From contig NZ_DFBS01000022.1 of assembly GCF_002366715.1 (NCBI RefSeq), forward strand, positions 71,525 to 135,524: a DNA stretch of 64,000 nt, written 5' to 3'. Made by a program: the position numbers and the translations under genes. Every line of letters starts with the position of its first letter. Position 1 is the first letter of the stretch. This DNA comes from Halomonas sp. UBA3074. Lineage in GTDB: Bacteria; Pseudomonadota; Gammaproteobacteria; Pseudomonadales; Halomonadaceae. The notes below the pieces were generated by a model, which saw only the letters and a list, made by a program, of their open reading frames with translations, had not been told where the DNA came from and searched no databases. Below are positions 54,023 to 63,977 of the stretch, piece by piece.

Positions 54023-54718
54023 TTAATGCAGGTTGTGTGCGGTGACGGTCCACAGTTGCCACAACGCGAACGCAATGATCGTTATGGCCGCGACGCTGCG
54101 CGTGGCTGGGTGACGGATCAAGTGGCTTAGCTGGCGCGCGGCAAGCCCGGTGGCCAAAAGTGCCGGCAGCGTGCCCAGCCCAAAGGCGCCCATGAGCAGT
54201 GCCCCCTGCAGTGGGTCGGCGATCGCCAGACTCCAGGCCAGCATGGAGTAGACCAGCCCGCAGGGCAGCCAGCCCCAAAGGGCACCCAGCGCAAAGGCTT
54301 GGGGAAGATGCACCACCGGCATCAAACGCCGCCCCACCGGCTCGATGAACCGCCATAGGCGGCGACCCACCGCTTCTACTTTAAGCAGCCCTTTCCACCA
54401 GTTGGCGATATACAGCGCCATTAATATCAGCATTAGCGCCGCAAAGATTTGCAACAGCATTCGCGCCGTGCCCGACAGGGAAACCAGCGTGCCTAACAGC
54501 GCCACCAGCGCGCCTGCACTCATATAGCTAATGATACGTCCGGCGTTGTAGCTGAGCAGCAGCCCCCCCATACGTGCCGGGTGACGCATGCTGGGCGGCA
54601 CCGCAAATGTGAGTGCGCTCATAATCCCCCCGCACATGCCGATGCAGTGGGCGCCCCCCATCAAACCAAACACAAACGCCGCCAGCAGTGGCGGTAGGTC
54701 GAGGCCTGTTGGGTTCAT
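54023..54718 (-). CDS. TauE/SafE-type membrane protein of the cco cluster
   Basis: A 231-residue inner-membrane protein with about six hydrophobic segments. It has GGAHCIGMCGG near residue 22 and WLPCGLVYS in the second half, the paired cysteine motifs of the SafE-like family, related to DsbD/CcdA folds. It overlaps ccoS by four bases (ATGA), so it is translated with the cco assembly genes; a role in redox or copper handling for cbb3 oxidase is plausible but not shown. The annotated sulfite-exporter name is a family label only. Confidence 0.87.
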   Translation of the reverse strand: MNPTGLDLPPLLAAFVFGLMGGAHCIGMCGGIMSALTFAVPPSMRHPARMGGLLLSYNAGRIISYMSAGALVALLGTLVSLSGTARMLLQIFAALMLILMALYIANWWKGLLKVEAVGRRLWRFIEPVGRRLMPVVHLPQAFALGALWGWLPCGLVYSMLAWSLAIADPLQGALLMGAFGLGTLPALLATGLAARQLSHLIRHPATRSVAAITIIAFALWQLWTVTAHNLH

Positions 54719-54957
54719 GACCGAGGCTCTTGGTCGTCGGGTGTATTGTCGGTGGGGGGTATCGGTTTTTGCTTGGCGCGCTGACGTTGCAGGCGCTGTT
54801 CAGGGGTTAGGTCGTTCTCGTCTTCATCGAACAGGATTCGGTGCGCCGGGCCTTCCAGATCGTCGAACTGGTCGTTTTTGACCGCCCAGAAAAATGCCCA
54901 GACGGCGAGGCCCAGCAGAATCAGCGAAAGCGGAATGAGCAGATACAGAATCGTCAT
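54715..54957 (-). CDS. ccoS: cbb3-type oxidase assembly protein CcoS
   Basis: An 80-residue protein needed for insertion of heme and copper into cbb3 oxidase in other bacteria. It has one N-terminal membrane segment (ILYLLIPLSLILLGLAVWAFF), the conserved VKNDQFDDLEGPAHRILFD motif just after it, and a hydrophilic tail. Its ATG at 54957 overlaps the ccoI stop (ATGA); it also overlaps the next gene. Confidence 0.94.
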   Translation of the reverse strand: MTILYLLIPLSLILLGLAVWAFFWAVKNDQFDDLEGPAHRILFDEDENDLTPEQRLQRQRAKQKPIPPTDNTPDDQEPRS

Positions 54958-57449
54958 GCGGTTACCGGTGTTGAAGCGCTTGGCGAAGCAGCGGGCGGGT
55001 TCGTGCGCCAGCGTGAAAGCCGTAGCGCATTGCCCACCACCACGAGCGAGCTGAGCGACATACCAATGGCCGCCAGCCAGGGCGGTACCAGCCCCATAGC
55101 TGCCAGCGGCAGCGCGGAAAAGTTGTAGCACACTGACCAAATCATATTCTGCCGCATGATACGCCTCGTCGCGCGGGAAATCTCGATGGCGTCAACAATC
55201 CGCATTAGCCGTGGGCTTAGCAGTACCGCGTCGGCGCGAGTGCGCGCCAGATCCGTGGCTCCATTCATGGCAATGGCCACATCGGCACCGGCTAACACCG
55301 GCACGTCATTAATGCCGTCACCAATCATCACCACCGTTTCGCCAGCGGCTTGAAGCGCTTTCATTCGGGCCAGTTTACCTTCTGGGCTGGTACCCGCGTG
55401 CCAGGTAGTAATATTGAGCTGATTGGCGAGGCTCTCTACGGCATCGACGGTATCACCGGAGAGCAGCTCCACATTTAGCCCCTGGGCCTGCAGCGCCGCC
55501 ACCGTGGCAGCAGCGTCATCACGGACACCATCATGCAGACCAAACCAGGCGCGGGGCTCGCCATTTTCGCTTAGCAGCAGCCACTGCCCTTTGGAGGGGG
55601 GGGCAATGTGGGTGGCCGTGGCGCTATCTGTTGTGCTCTCTAATGCGATCTCTATAGCAAATTCGGGCTTGCCCAAACGCCACCGGTTGCCGTGAAGAGT
55701 GCCTTCCAGGCCCTGGCCGGTATGGCTGCGAATGTCGTGGGCCTGGAGAGTGGCATCACGAAACGGGCGAAAGGCGCGGGCGATGGGGTGTTCCGAATGT
55801 GCTTCGAGCGCCGCTGCCATTGCCTGGGCACGCTCGAGGGTTAATTCGCCCAGCGGCTGGGTTTGGGTCAGGTGCATTTCGCCGCGGGTCAGCGTGCCGG
55901 TTTTGTCAAAAATCACCCGGGTGACGGTAGAGAGTGTCTCCATGGCATCGGCGCGGGTGATCAGCACGCCGCGTTTGCGCAACTGGCCGTGGCCAGCGGT
56001 CAAGGCCGCGGGAGTCGCCAGCGCCAGGGCGCAGGGGCAGGTCACGACTAGCACCGAAAGTAGTACCCAGAGCATCCGCGAGGGGTCGATAAACCACCAG
56101 GCAATCGTGACGCAGGCGGTCACCACCAGCAGGCGCAGCACGAACAGATGCGCCATGCGTGCGGCCATCTGGGCAAGCCTAGGGCGACTGGCAAAAGCGC
56201 GGTCGGTAAGATCGACAATGCCCGCCACACGGGCATCGCGACCGGCGTGGGTGACCCTGATAACCAGTGGGTTTTCCATATTCTGGCTGCCGCCGACAAT
56301 ACGGTCGCCCACCCGGCGAGTGACCGGCAGATATTCGCCGGTCAGCATCGATTCATCGAGGCTCGATTCCCCCTCTTCAATCATGCCGTCGGCGGGCACG
56401 CCGTGGCCGGGCTTGATCAATACCCGGTCACCGGGTGTGAGTTCGCTGGCGGGCAGGATACGCTCGCTGCCGTCTTGCTCCAGACGCGTGGCTGAAATAG
56501 GCAGTACGCCGCTAAGCGCATTGCCGCTGTGCCCGCTGCGGCGCCTGGCGCGACCTTCCACATAGCGGCCAAACAGCAAAAAGAAGGTGAACATGGCGAC
56601 CGAATCGAAATAGACCTCGCCGACGTCAAACAGCACCGCATAGCTGCTGGCAAGGTACGCTCCGCCAATGGCCAGCGACACCGGCACATCCATCCCTAGT
56701 ACGCCCGTGCGTAAGTCACGCAGGGCATTGCGGAAGAACGGTTGGGCGGAGAAAAACACTACCGGCGTGGCCAGCGCAAACGAGAGCCAGTGAAATAGGG
56801 CGTAGAAGTCGTCGCTGATTTCACCGGGGCCCGAAACGTAGATCGGGATCGAGAACATCATTACCTGCATCATGCCCACTGCGGCAATGATCAGTCGACG
56901 CACGTTCATGCGCTCTTCGTGCTGCAGGCGTGCCTGGGCTTGATCCGGCTCGTAGGGCTGGGCGTCGTAACCAATCGCCGCCAGTTCGGCCAGCAGTTGT
57001 GAAAGCTTTAACTGCGTTGGGTCCCAGCTCACGCGCAGGCGGTGATGGGTTAAATTCACCGCACTGGAGGTAATGCCCTCAAGCGCGTTCAGGCGGTGTT
57101 CGATCAGCCAGGCGCAGGCGGCGCAGGTAATCCCCTCAATGGCGAGGGTCGCTTTTACGTTGCCCTCGTCGCCATCGGGGTGAACAAACTGGGCCTGCAA
57201 GCCGGGGTCGTCGAACACCGACCATGTATCCGCTTTGGCGGCCTGGCGCTCATCGGGGCGTTCGGGGAGTTCGGTACGGTAGCGGTAGTAGCTCTCTAAA
57301 CCGCCATCGACAATGGCGTGGGCGACCGCCTCGCAGCCGGGGCAGCAAAGCGGGCGGGTTTGATCATCCAGGGTAATCGACCAGGGGGCCGCAGCGGGCA
57401 CCGGATTACCGCAGTGGTAGCACTCAGTGGCATGCACGGCATTGCTCAT
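54954..57449 (-). CDS. ccoI: P1B-type copper-transporting ATPase CcoI
   Basis: Supplies copper to the cbb3 oxidase at the periplasm; it is not mainly for copper resistance. The 831-residue product has an N-terminal cysteine cluster (CYHCGNP and CCPGC), an HMA domain with GITCAACAW, eight membrane helices with the CPC motif (TCPCALALATPAAL), the DKTGTLTRG phosphorylation site and a GDGIND hinge. ATGA overlaps link it to both ccoH and ccoS. Confidence 0.94.
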   Translation of the reverse strand: MSNAVHATECYHCGNPVPAAAPWSITLDDQTRPLCCPGCEAVAHAIVDGGLESYYRYRTELPERPDERQAAKADTWSVFDDPGLQAQFVHPDGDEGNVKATLAIEGITCAACAWLIEHRLNALEGITSSAVNLTHHRLRVSWDPTQLKLSQLLAELAAIGYDAQPYEPDQAQARLQHEERMNVRRLIIAAVGMMQVMMFSIPIYVSGPGEISDDFYALFHWLSFALATPVVFFSAQPFFRNALRDLRTGVLGMDVPVSLAIGGAYLASSYAVLFDVGEVYFDSVAMFTFFLLFGRYVEGRARRRSGHSGNALSGVLPISATRLEQDGSERILPASELTPGDRVLIKPGHGVPADGMIEEGESSLDESMLTGEYLPVTRRVGDRIVGGSQNMENPLVIRVTHAGRDARVAGIVDLTDRAFASRPRLAQMAARMAHLFVLRLLVVTACVTIAWWFIDPSRMLWVLLSVLVVTCPCALALATPAALTAGHGQLRKRGVLITRADAMETLSTVTRVIFDKTGTLTRGEMHLTQTQPLGELTLERAQAMAAALEAHSEHPIARAFRPFRDATLQAHDIRSHTGQGLEGTLHGNRWRLGKPEFAIEIALESTTDSATATHIAPPSKGQWLLLSENGEPRAWFGLHDGVRDDAAATVAALQAQGLNVELLSGDTVDAVESLANQLNITTWHAGTSPEGKLARMKALQAAGETVVMIGDGINDVPVLAGADVAIAMNGATDLARTRADAVLLSPRLMRIVDAIEISRATRRIMRQNMIWSVCYNFSALPLAAMGLVPPWLAAIGMSLSSLVVVGNALRLSRWRTNPPAASPSASTPVTA

Positions 57450-57979
57450 TCGCTTTCTTTGCGCCCTCCCGGCAGTAGCGCGACGCTGCTTTCATTGGGG
57501 AAGGTGGCTTCCCCGGTCAGCCGCCAGTCGGCCTCTTCCAGCGCGGGCTGGATTTGCAGGTACCAGCGGTAGCGCAGGTTATCAGGCCCTTGGGTGATAT
57601 AGCGGCCATCACGCACGTGCTCCAACACAAACGATTGGTCTCGGTTATCTTCCGTGGGGAAAATAAGGTCTAAATAGAGCGCCTCAGGGCGGGCGTCGCC
57701 GCTTAAATCAACCACGATATCGCTGGTCAGCGGGTCGATCCGCAGGTCGGCACTCAGGTTTAATTCACGCGCATGCTCTTGTTTGGCAAGCACCATGTTA
57801 ATGGCTTTGCCGTGCTCGTAGTAATCTTCCTGTACCACCATGCCGTCGAAGCTCTTGATCGACATAACGGCAAAGCCGGTGCTGACGATAATCGACGAGA
57901 GCAGAATGCCGATTAAAAACCACGGCCAAAACTGCTTGTACCAGGGAGTCACCTTCTTGCTAGCGGGTAGGGATGACAT
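57446..57979 (-). CDS. ccoH: cbb3 oxidase assembly protein FixH/CcoH
   Basis: A 177-residue single-pass membrane protein with its helix at about residues 17-39 (FWPWFLIGILLSSIIVSTGF) and a periplasmic domain with the family motif VVQEDYYEHGKAIN. It interacts with CcoN and CcoP during assembly in other species. It is 5 bases from ccoG and overlaps ccoI by four. Confidence 0.92.
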   Translation of the reverse strand: MSSLPASKKVTPWYKQFWPWFLIGILLSSIIVSTGFAVMSIKSFDGMVVQEDYYEHGKAINMVLAKQEHARELNLSADLRIDPLTSDIVVDLSGDARPEALYLDLIFPTEDNRDQSFVLEHVRDGRYITQGPDNLRYRWYLQIQPALEEADWRLTGEATFPNESSVALLPGGRKESE

Positions 57980-57984
57980 CGTGT

Positions 57985-59424
57985 TTATCTCCTAATATCG
58001 CCCAGGAAGCGCGCTTCCCGCTCAAGGCGAATACGGTCGTCTTGCTGAGCCTGCAAGGTAAAGACAATGTCGTGACTGGGTTGCTGTAAATCGTCGGGGC
58101 TAACGGTTGCCGTCACCACTTCGAGGCGTGACTCACCTGCCGGCACACTAATCAGCGTGTTATCCAGGGCCAGGCTAGGTAACCCCGAAGCGCTCAGCTG
58201 ATAAGTGTGATCCTGATCATCGAGATTGCGCACGGTCAGGGTAAACACATTACTAATTAGGCCGTCGCGGGTCGTTTGATAGAGCTGGGTGCGCTCGCGT
58301 TCCGCATCGAAGTTAAGCGGCATGCGGTCATTAATGGCCCAGGCAAAGGTGCCGATCATAAGCACTAGCGCCGCAAAGTACCCTAACAGGCGGGGGCGCA
58401 GGATATGGCTCTTTTTGCCCTCAAGAGCATTTTCGGTAGTGTAGCGCACCAAGCCTCGCGGGTAGCCCATCTTATCCATGACGCTGTCGCAAGCGTCGAT
58501 ACAGGCAGCGCAGGTAATACACTCATACTGCAGGCCATCGCGAATATCGATACCGGTGGGGCATACCTGCACGCAAAGATCGCAATCGATGCAGTCGCCG
58601 TACCCTGCTTCACGAGCCTCCGGGTGGCTCAGGCTTTTGGGGCGATGGCCGCGGGGTTCGCCGCGGGATTCATCGTAAGAGACGATCAACGTATCACGGT
58701 CAAACATCACCGACTGAAAACGCGCATAGGGGCACATATAGATACACACCTGTTCGCGTAACCAGCCAGCATTCAAATAGGTAAAGACCAGGAAAAAGCC
58801 CACCCAAAAATAGGACCAGCCATGGGCCTGAAGGGTAGGTAATTCTGCGACGAGATCGCGTATCGGGGTGAAATAACCCACAAACGTAATACCGGTGGCA
58901 AGTGAAATCAGTAGCCAAACGGTGTGCTTCGCGCCTTTACGCCACATTTTGTCTGCGGTCATGGGCTGGTTGTCGAGCTTCATGCGTCGATTGCGCGAGC
59001 CTTCAAGGCGGTGTTCAAACCAGATAAACAGGAAAGTCCATACGCTTTGTGGGCAGGTATAACCACACCATACCCGGCCAGCAAACACGGTAATGAAGAA
59101 CAGCCCAAAGGCGCAAATGATCAACAGCCACGACAGTAGAATGAACTCCTGGGGATAAAACGTAGCGCTGAAAATATGAAATTCGCGATTCGGCAGGTCG
59201 AACAGAATTAACGGCCGGTCACCGACGTTGATCCACGGCAACAGAAAAAAAAGCAGCATTAATGCCCAGTTAGTGCTGCGCCGGAGTTTTTGGAATATAC
59301 CTTTAATTTCCCGCACATAAATGTGGCGCCGCGTAGCGTACATTTCCTGGCTCACCGTTTCACGCGCAGGCGTGTGATAACCCACTGGATTCGGCGTGAC
59401 GTCTTGGCTCGGTATCTTTTCCAT
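57985..59424 (-). CDS. ccoG: cbb3 oxidase accessory protein CcoG (4Fe-4S ferredoxin-type)
   Basis: A 479-residue membrane protein with about five membrane helices and two cytoplasmic 4Fe-4S motifs (CIDCDLCVQVCP and CITCAACIDACD), plus a C-terminal Ig-like periplasmic domain. Work in Rhodobacter links CcoG to reduction of copper for cbb3 oxidase. Its start is 146 bases from the ccoP stop, with a terminator in between, so ccoGHIS can be transcribed separately from ccoNOQP. Confidence 0.93.
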   Translation of the reverse strand: MEKIPSQDVTPNPVGYHTPARETVSQEMYATRRHIYVREIKGIFQKLRRSTNWALMLLFFLLPWINVGDRPLILFDLPNREFHIFSATFYPQEFILLSWLLIICAFGLFFITVFAGRVWCGYTCPQSVWTFLFIWFEHRLEGSRNRRMKLDNQPMTADKMWRKGAKHTVWLLISLATGITFVGYFTPIRDLVAELPTLQAHGWSYFWVGFFLVFTYLNAGWLREQVCIYMCPYARFQSVMFDRDTLIVSYDESRGEPRGHRPKSLSHPEAREAGYGDCIDCDLCVQVCPTGIDIRDGLQYECITCAACIDACDSVMDKMGYPRGLVRYTTENALEGKKSHILRPRLLGYFAALVLMIGTFAWAINDRMPLNFDAERERTQLYQTTRDGLISNVFTLTVRNLDDQDHTYQLSASGLPSLALDNTLISVPAGESRLEVVTATVSPDDLQQPSHDIVFTLQAQQDDRIRLEREARFLGDIRR

Positions 59425-59513
59425 GGCGGTATTCCCGGCTCAGAAGGCAGGAGAGAGTGCACCCCAGTCTCGTAAAGGCGGTGCATGGTCAATATTGTAT
59501 CGGGTTGTGCATA

Positions 59514-59548
59514 AAGCAAGGGTGCGGTTTGGGGCCGCACCCTTGCTT
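59514..59548 (-). terminator. Terminator between ccoP and ccoG
   Basis: A perfect 14-bp stem AAGCAAGGGTGCGG / CCGCACCCTTGCTT with a seven-base loop; on the minus strand it is followed by TTTAT-like bases. It ends the ccoNOQP transcript, with any read-through serving ccoGHIS. Confidence 0.85.
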
Positions 59549-59570
59549 GTCTAGCGTTGCTGATCGACGA

Positions 59571-60500
59571 TCAGTCTGCTAAGCGCAGGCTATACACGTA
59601 GGCAGCTACCAAGTGAACGCGCTCTTCGCCAATATACGCGGCTTGCGCAGGCATATGGCCGTTACGACCATTGCGTAACGTTTGACGAACGGAGTCGCCC
59701 ACTTCCTGGCCGGGCGCCAGGTAGAGCCAGGTGTTGTCCGTTAGGTTGGGGGCGCCTAGGGCTTGGTTGCCAGTGCCGCTAGGGCCGTGGCAGGCCGCAC
59801 ATACCGCCCCGAACGTGCTTTCGCCGCTCGCTGCGCGTTCAGCATCATGCTCCTCGTCAGACAGTGACAGCACATATTGAGTCAAATTCTCAATATTGTT
59901 CTGTCCCAGCTGTTGCCAGGAAGGCATGTTGCCATTACGACCATTGGTCAGCGTCTGGACGATGTTGTCCGGCTCGCCGCCATATAACCAGTCGTCATCG
60001 GTCAAGTTGGGGAAGCCGTAACCGCCTTGCGCGTTGGAGCCGTGACACACCGCGCAGTTATTCTGAAAAATACGCTCCGCCACCTGCATCGCTTCGGGAT
60101 CTTCGGCGAGTTCAGGAATAGGTACTTCCTGATACTGAGCAAAGATGGGCGTGAAGCGGTCTTCCGCCTGAGCGACCTCTTCCTCCCACTGGCCCTCTTG
60201 CGTCCAGCCCAGCACGCCCGCGTAGTTGCCAAGGCCGGGGTAAAGCACCAAGTAGCCCAGCGCAAACACCACCGTCAGTACAAATAGCTGGAACCACCAT
60301 TTGGGCAGCGGGTTGTCATACTCTTCAATGCCGTCGGCAGTGTGGCCGGTCGTTTCGACATTGCCCTCAGCGTCAGGTGTTTTATCGGTGCGGCGGTTGG
60401 CAAGCAGTATCCAAACGCTCAGCGCAATCGTGCCGAGCGTGATGATAATGATCCAGGCGCTCCAGAAGCCGGATAGGGAGTCACCCCACAAATTGTTCAT
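59571..60500 (-). CDS. ccoP: cbb3-type cytochrome c oxidase subunit III (CcoP)
   Basis: A diheme cytochrome c subunit that receives electrons from soluble cytochrome c. The 309-residue product has two N-terminal membrane segments (about 13-33 and 67-87) and two CXXCH heme sites (CAVCH and CAACH), each followed by a GYGFPNL- or LGAPNL-type region. I start at ATG 60500, which overlaps the ccoQ stop by one base (TGATG); GGGGAG lies upstream. Confidence 0.96.
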   Translation of the reverse strand: MNNLWGDSLSGFWSAWIIIITLGTIALSVWILLANRRTDKTPDAEGNVETTGHTADGIEEYDNPLPKWWFQLFVLTVVFALGYLVLYPGLGNYAGVLGWTQEGQWEEEVAQAEDRFTPIFAQYQEVPIPELAEDPEAMQVAERIFQNNCAVCHGSNAQGGYGFPNLTDDDWLYGGEPDNIVQTLTNGRNGNMPSWQQLGQNNIENLTQYVLSLSDEEHDAERAASGESTFGAVCAACHGPSGTGNQALGAPNLTDNTWLYLAPGQEVGDSVRQTLRNGRNGHMPAQAAYIGEERVHLVAAYVYSLRLAD

Positions 60501-60721
60501 CACTTCTTATCTCCCCTGTCTTGGCGGGAATGCGCGTCACTATCGCTTTCACGCGAAGCGTGCTCATCACTGGTCGGTTGCTCATCGTCGTCGGCAAAGG
60601 GCAGATTGGCCGCTTCGTCGAAATCTGGCTTGCGTCGCTTGGAGTACGCCCATAAGGCAATACCGATAAAAGCGAAGATCAAGATCAGCGTCATGAGTCC
60701 GCGAAAAGTTCCCGTATCCAT
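60500..60721 (-). CDS. ccoQ: cbb3-type oxidase subunit CcoQ
   Basis: A 73-residue subunit with one membrane helix (residues about 8-26), followed by a charged tail rich in Asp, Glu and Ser; it has the YSKRRKPDFDEAANLPF motif of the family. It helps stabilise the complex and is not catalytic. It is three bases from ccoO. Confidence 0.93.
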   Translation of the reverse strand: MDTGTFRGLMTLILIFAFIGIALWAYSKRRKPDFDEAANLPFADDDEQPTSDEHASRESDSDAHSRQDRGDKK

Positions 60722-60724
60722 AGC

Positions 60725-61333
60725 TTAGCGAGTACCCTCGAGCACGGTGCCAAGCTGCTGTAGATACGCGACCAGGGCAGTGATTTCCTGGGTGCCGCGC
60801 ACATCTGCAGTCGCATTGGCAATGTCTTCGTCGGTATACGGCACACCCAGTTGGCGTAGCGTGCGCATTTTGTTCGGTGTGGATTCGCCATCGAGCGTAT
60901 TCTCGAACAGCCACGGGTAGGCTGGCATGATCGACTCAGGTACTACATCCCGTGGGTTGTAGAGGTGAGCACGGTGCCAGTCGTCGCTATAGCGGCCGCC
61001 TACGCGTGCCAGATCCGGCCCGGTGCGCTTGGAGCCCCACAGGAAGTTGTGCTCATAAACCTGTTCACCGGCCACGTTGTAGTGGCCATAGCGTTCGGTT
61101 TCAGCGCGGAACGGACGCACCATTTGTGAGTGGCAGCCCACGCAACCTTCACGGCGATAAATGCCTCGCCCTTCTAATTCAAGCGCGGAAAGCGGCTCCA
61201 GTCCTTCAACCGGCTCGGTGGTCTGCTTCTGGAAAAACAGCGGAACGACCTCGGCCAAGCCAGCGAAACTGATCACGACAAGGATCAATACGGCAAGCAG
61301 GCCAACGTTCTTTTCGACAATCTCGTGTTTCAT
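60725..61333 (-). CDS. ccoO: cbb3-type cytochrome c oxidase subunit II (CcoO)
   Basis: A monoheme cytochrome c subunit. The 202-residue product begins MKHEIVEKNVG, has one N-terminal membrane anchor, the heme site GCVGCHSQMVRPF, and family segments GHYNVAGEQVYEHNFLWGSKRTGPDL and RDVVPESIMPAYPWLF. I start at ATG 61333; an earlier TTG three codons upstream is unlikely. It is 18 bases after ccoN. Confidence 0.96.
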   Translation of the reverse strand: MKHEIVEKNVGLLAVLILVVISFAGLAEVVPLFFQKQTTEPVEGLEPLSALELEGRGIYRREGCVGCHSQMVRPFRAETERYGHYNVAGEQVYEHNFLWGSKRTGPDLARVGGRYSDDWHRAHLYNPRDVVPESIMPAYPWLFENTLDGESTPNKMRTLRQLGVPYTDEDIANATADVRGTQEITALVAYLQQLGTVLEGTR

Positions 61334-61351
61334 TGGTCTCAACTTCCCCGG

Positions 61352-62776
<1,425 letters not shown>

Positions 62777-62817
62777 TTCATGTTCCCATCGAACGCGGTT
62801 AGGGGGTAACCCGTGGC

Positions 62818-62859
62818 ATTTTGCACGGATGCGGCCACCCGCTTGATGATGCAGGTCAA
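62818..62859 (-). promoter_or_regulatory. Predicted Anr/FNR-dependent promoter of ccoNOQP
   Basis: On the minus strand TTGACCTGCATCAT (62859-62846) matches the FNR consensus TTGAT-N4-ATCAA at 8 of 10 fixed positions. With CAAAAT (62823-62818) as the -10, the start point would be near 62811, and the box is then centred at -41.5, the standard class II activator position. The match is by eye. Confidence 0.6.
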
Positions 62860-62940
62860 GATCCGACCAGGATTCTAGCGCAGCCGAGGCTTAAGCTGAA
62901 CATGCCAATAGGTTAATCACTGAATTATTAGGAGTGGCAC

Positions 62941-63675
62941 GTGTCTCATTGCCCTTTGTCTGACTACATTTCCCTACCGCCCGAGGCATTAAGCGGGGTG
63001 GTGAATAGCGGCTCAAGCGGGCGTTATCTGGTGCAGGGCATGGGGCCGTTGGCGATTTATGGAGAAGCCCGTCTGGGTCGTTTGCTGTTTGCCCATGGGG
63101 CAGGCGCTGGTCATCAGTCGCCCTTCATGCGTCAATTTGTCACCTCTTTGGCGGATCGCGGGGTTCAGGTGCTGTGCATCGATTTTCCCTATATGCAGCA
63201 GATGCAGGAAACCGGCAAGCGGCGCCCACCGCCGCCGATCGCCCAGTCAGTCAAGCAACTGGCGGCGTGGTACGCGTTACTTGCGCCGCTATTTTCAATG
63301 CCCTTATGGGTGGGCGGTAAATCAATGGGCGGTCGGGTGGCGACGCTGCTAGCCAGCCAGCAAACGTGTCCCGGTGTGGTGGTGGCCGGTTATCCCTTTC
63401 ATCCTACTAAAGCGCCTGACAAGCTTCGTTTGGATCACTGGCCAGCGACCGTTTGTCCGATGCTGATTCTACAAGGGGAGCGAGATCCCTTTGGAAATCG
63501 GGAGGAGGTCGAAAGCTACACGTTGCCCGCGAATGCACAACTGGCTTGGCTAAAAGACGGCGATCACGATTTCAAACCACGGCGCTCTTCTGGGCTAACG
63601 CAAACGGTTTTGATTGACGAAGCCACCCAGGTTGCGGCATCCTTCGTCCGCGCTCAAACGCCAGACGTAGAGTGA
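62941..63675 (+). CDS. Alpha/beta-hydrolase fold protein
   Basis: A 244-residue protein starting with GTG at 62941 (AGGAG upstream). The nucleophile elbow reads GGKSMGG (Gly-x-Ser-x-Gly type, Ser in the middle), an oxyanion-type HGAGAGHQS segment is near residue 54, and GDHDFKPR near the C-terminus carries the likely catalytic His. It belongs to the KANL3/Tex30-like group of small hydrolases, whose substrate is unknown. It is divergent from ccoN, but I see no reason to link its function to the oxidase. Confidence 0.82.
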   Translation: MSHCPLSDYISLPPEALSGVVNSGSSGRYLVQGMGPLAIYGEARLGRLLFAHGAGAGHQSPFMRQFVTSLADRGVQVLCIDFPYMQQMQETGKRRPPPPIAQSVKQLAAWYALLAPLFSMPLWVGGKSMGGRVATLLASQQTCPGVVVAGYPFHPTKAPDKLRLDHWPATVCPMLILQGERDPFGNREEVESYTLPANAQLAWLKDGDHDFKPRRSSGLTQTVLIDEATQVAASFVRAQTPDVE

Positions 63676-63762
63676 AGTGCTTTGCCACTTGGATTAAGTA
63701 ACATGCTGTTTAAGCGCTGATGTTAGTAGCAAATTTTAAACACAGTTTTTAAACCAAGCAGG

Positions 63763-63789
63763 TTGACTTCTCTCAAGTATTCGGTAGAA
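63763..63789 (+). promoter_or_regulatory. Sigma70 promoter of tRNA-Val
   Basis: TTGACT (63763-63768), a 16-base spacer and TAGAAT (63784-63789), 19 bases before the tRNA. Confidence 0.7.
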
Positions 63790-63808
63790 TGCAGCGCCAC
63801 GTGACCAG

Positions 63809-63884
63809 CGGGTGGTTAGCTCAGTTGGGAGAGCACCAGCCTTACAAGCTGGGGGTCACTGGTTCGAACCCAGTACCACCCACC
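63809..63884 (+). tRNA. tRNA-Val (anticodon TAC)
   Basis: 76 bases with encoded CCA. The acceptor GGGTGGT / ACCACCC, anticodon loop CTTACAA with anticodon TAC, and T arm ACTGG-TTCGAAC-CCAGT fit perfectly. Confidence 0.97.
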
Positions 63885-63977
63885 ATATTTAGTAATGCTA
63901 ACTTAGTAATATTAAAAATGGTTTGGAAACGTGAAGTGAAGAAGTAAAAAGCATGACTAAGTTTTGATGTGCATAAC

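Noticed and set aside
55699..56565. A 288-codon plus-strand frame inside ccoI
   Set aside because: The sequence is serine/arginine-rich and reflects the reverse of the ATPase; ccoI motifs in this region are intact.
59425..59510. A possible Anr box before ccoG (GGTCAATATTGTATC)
   Set aside because: Only one half-site resembles the consensus and the spacing is wrong.
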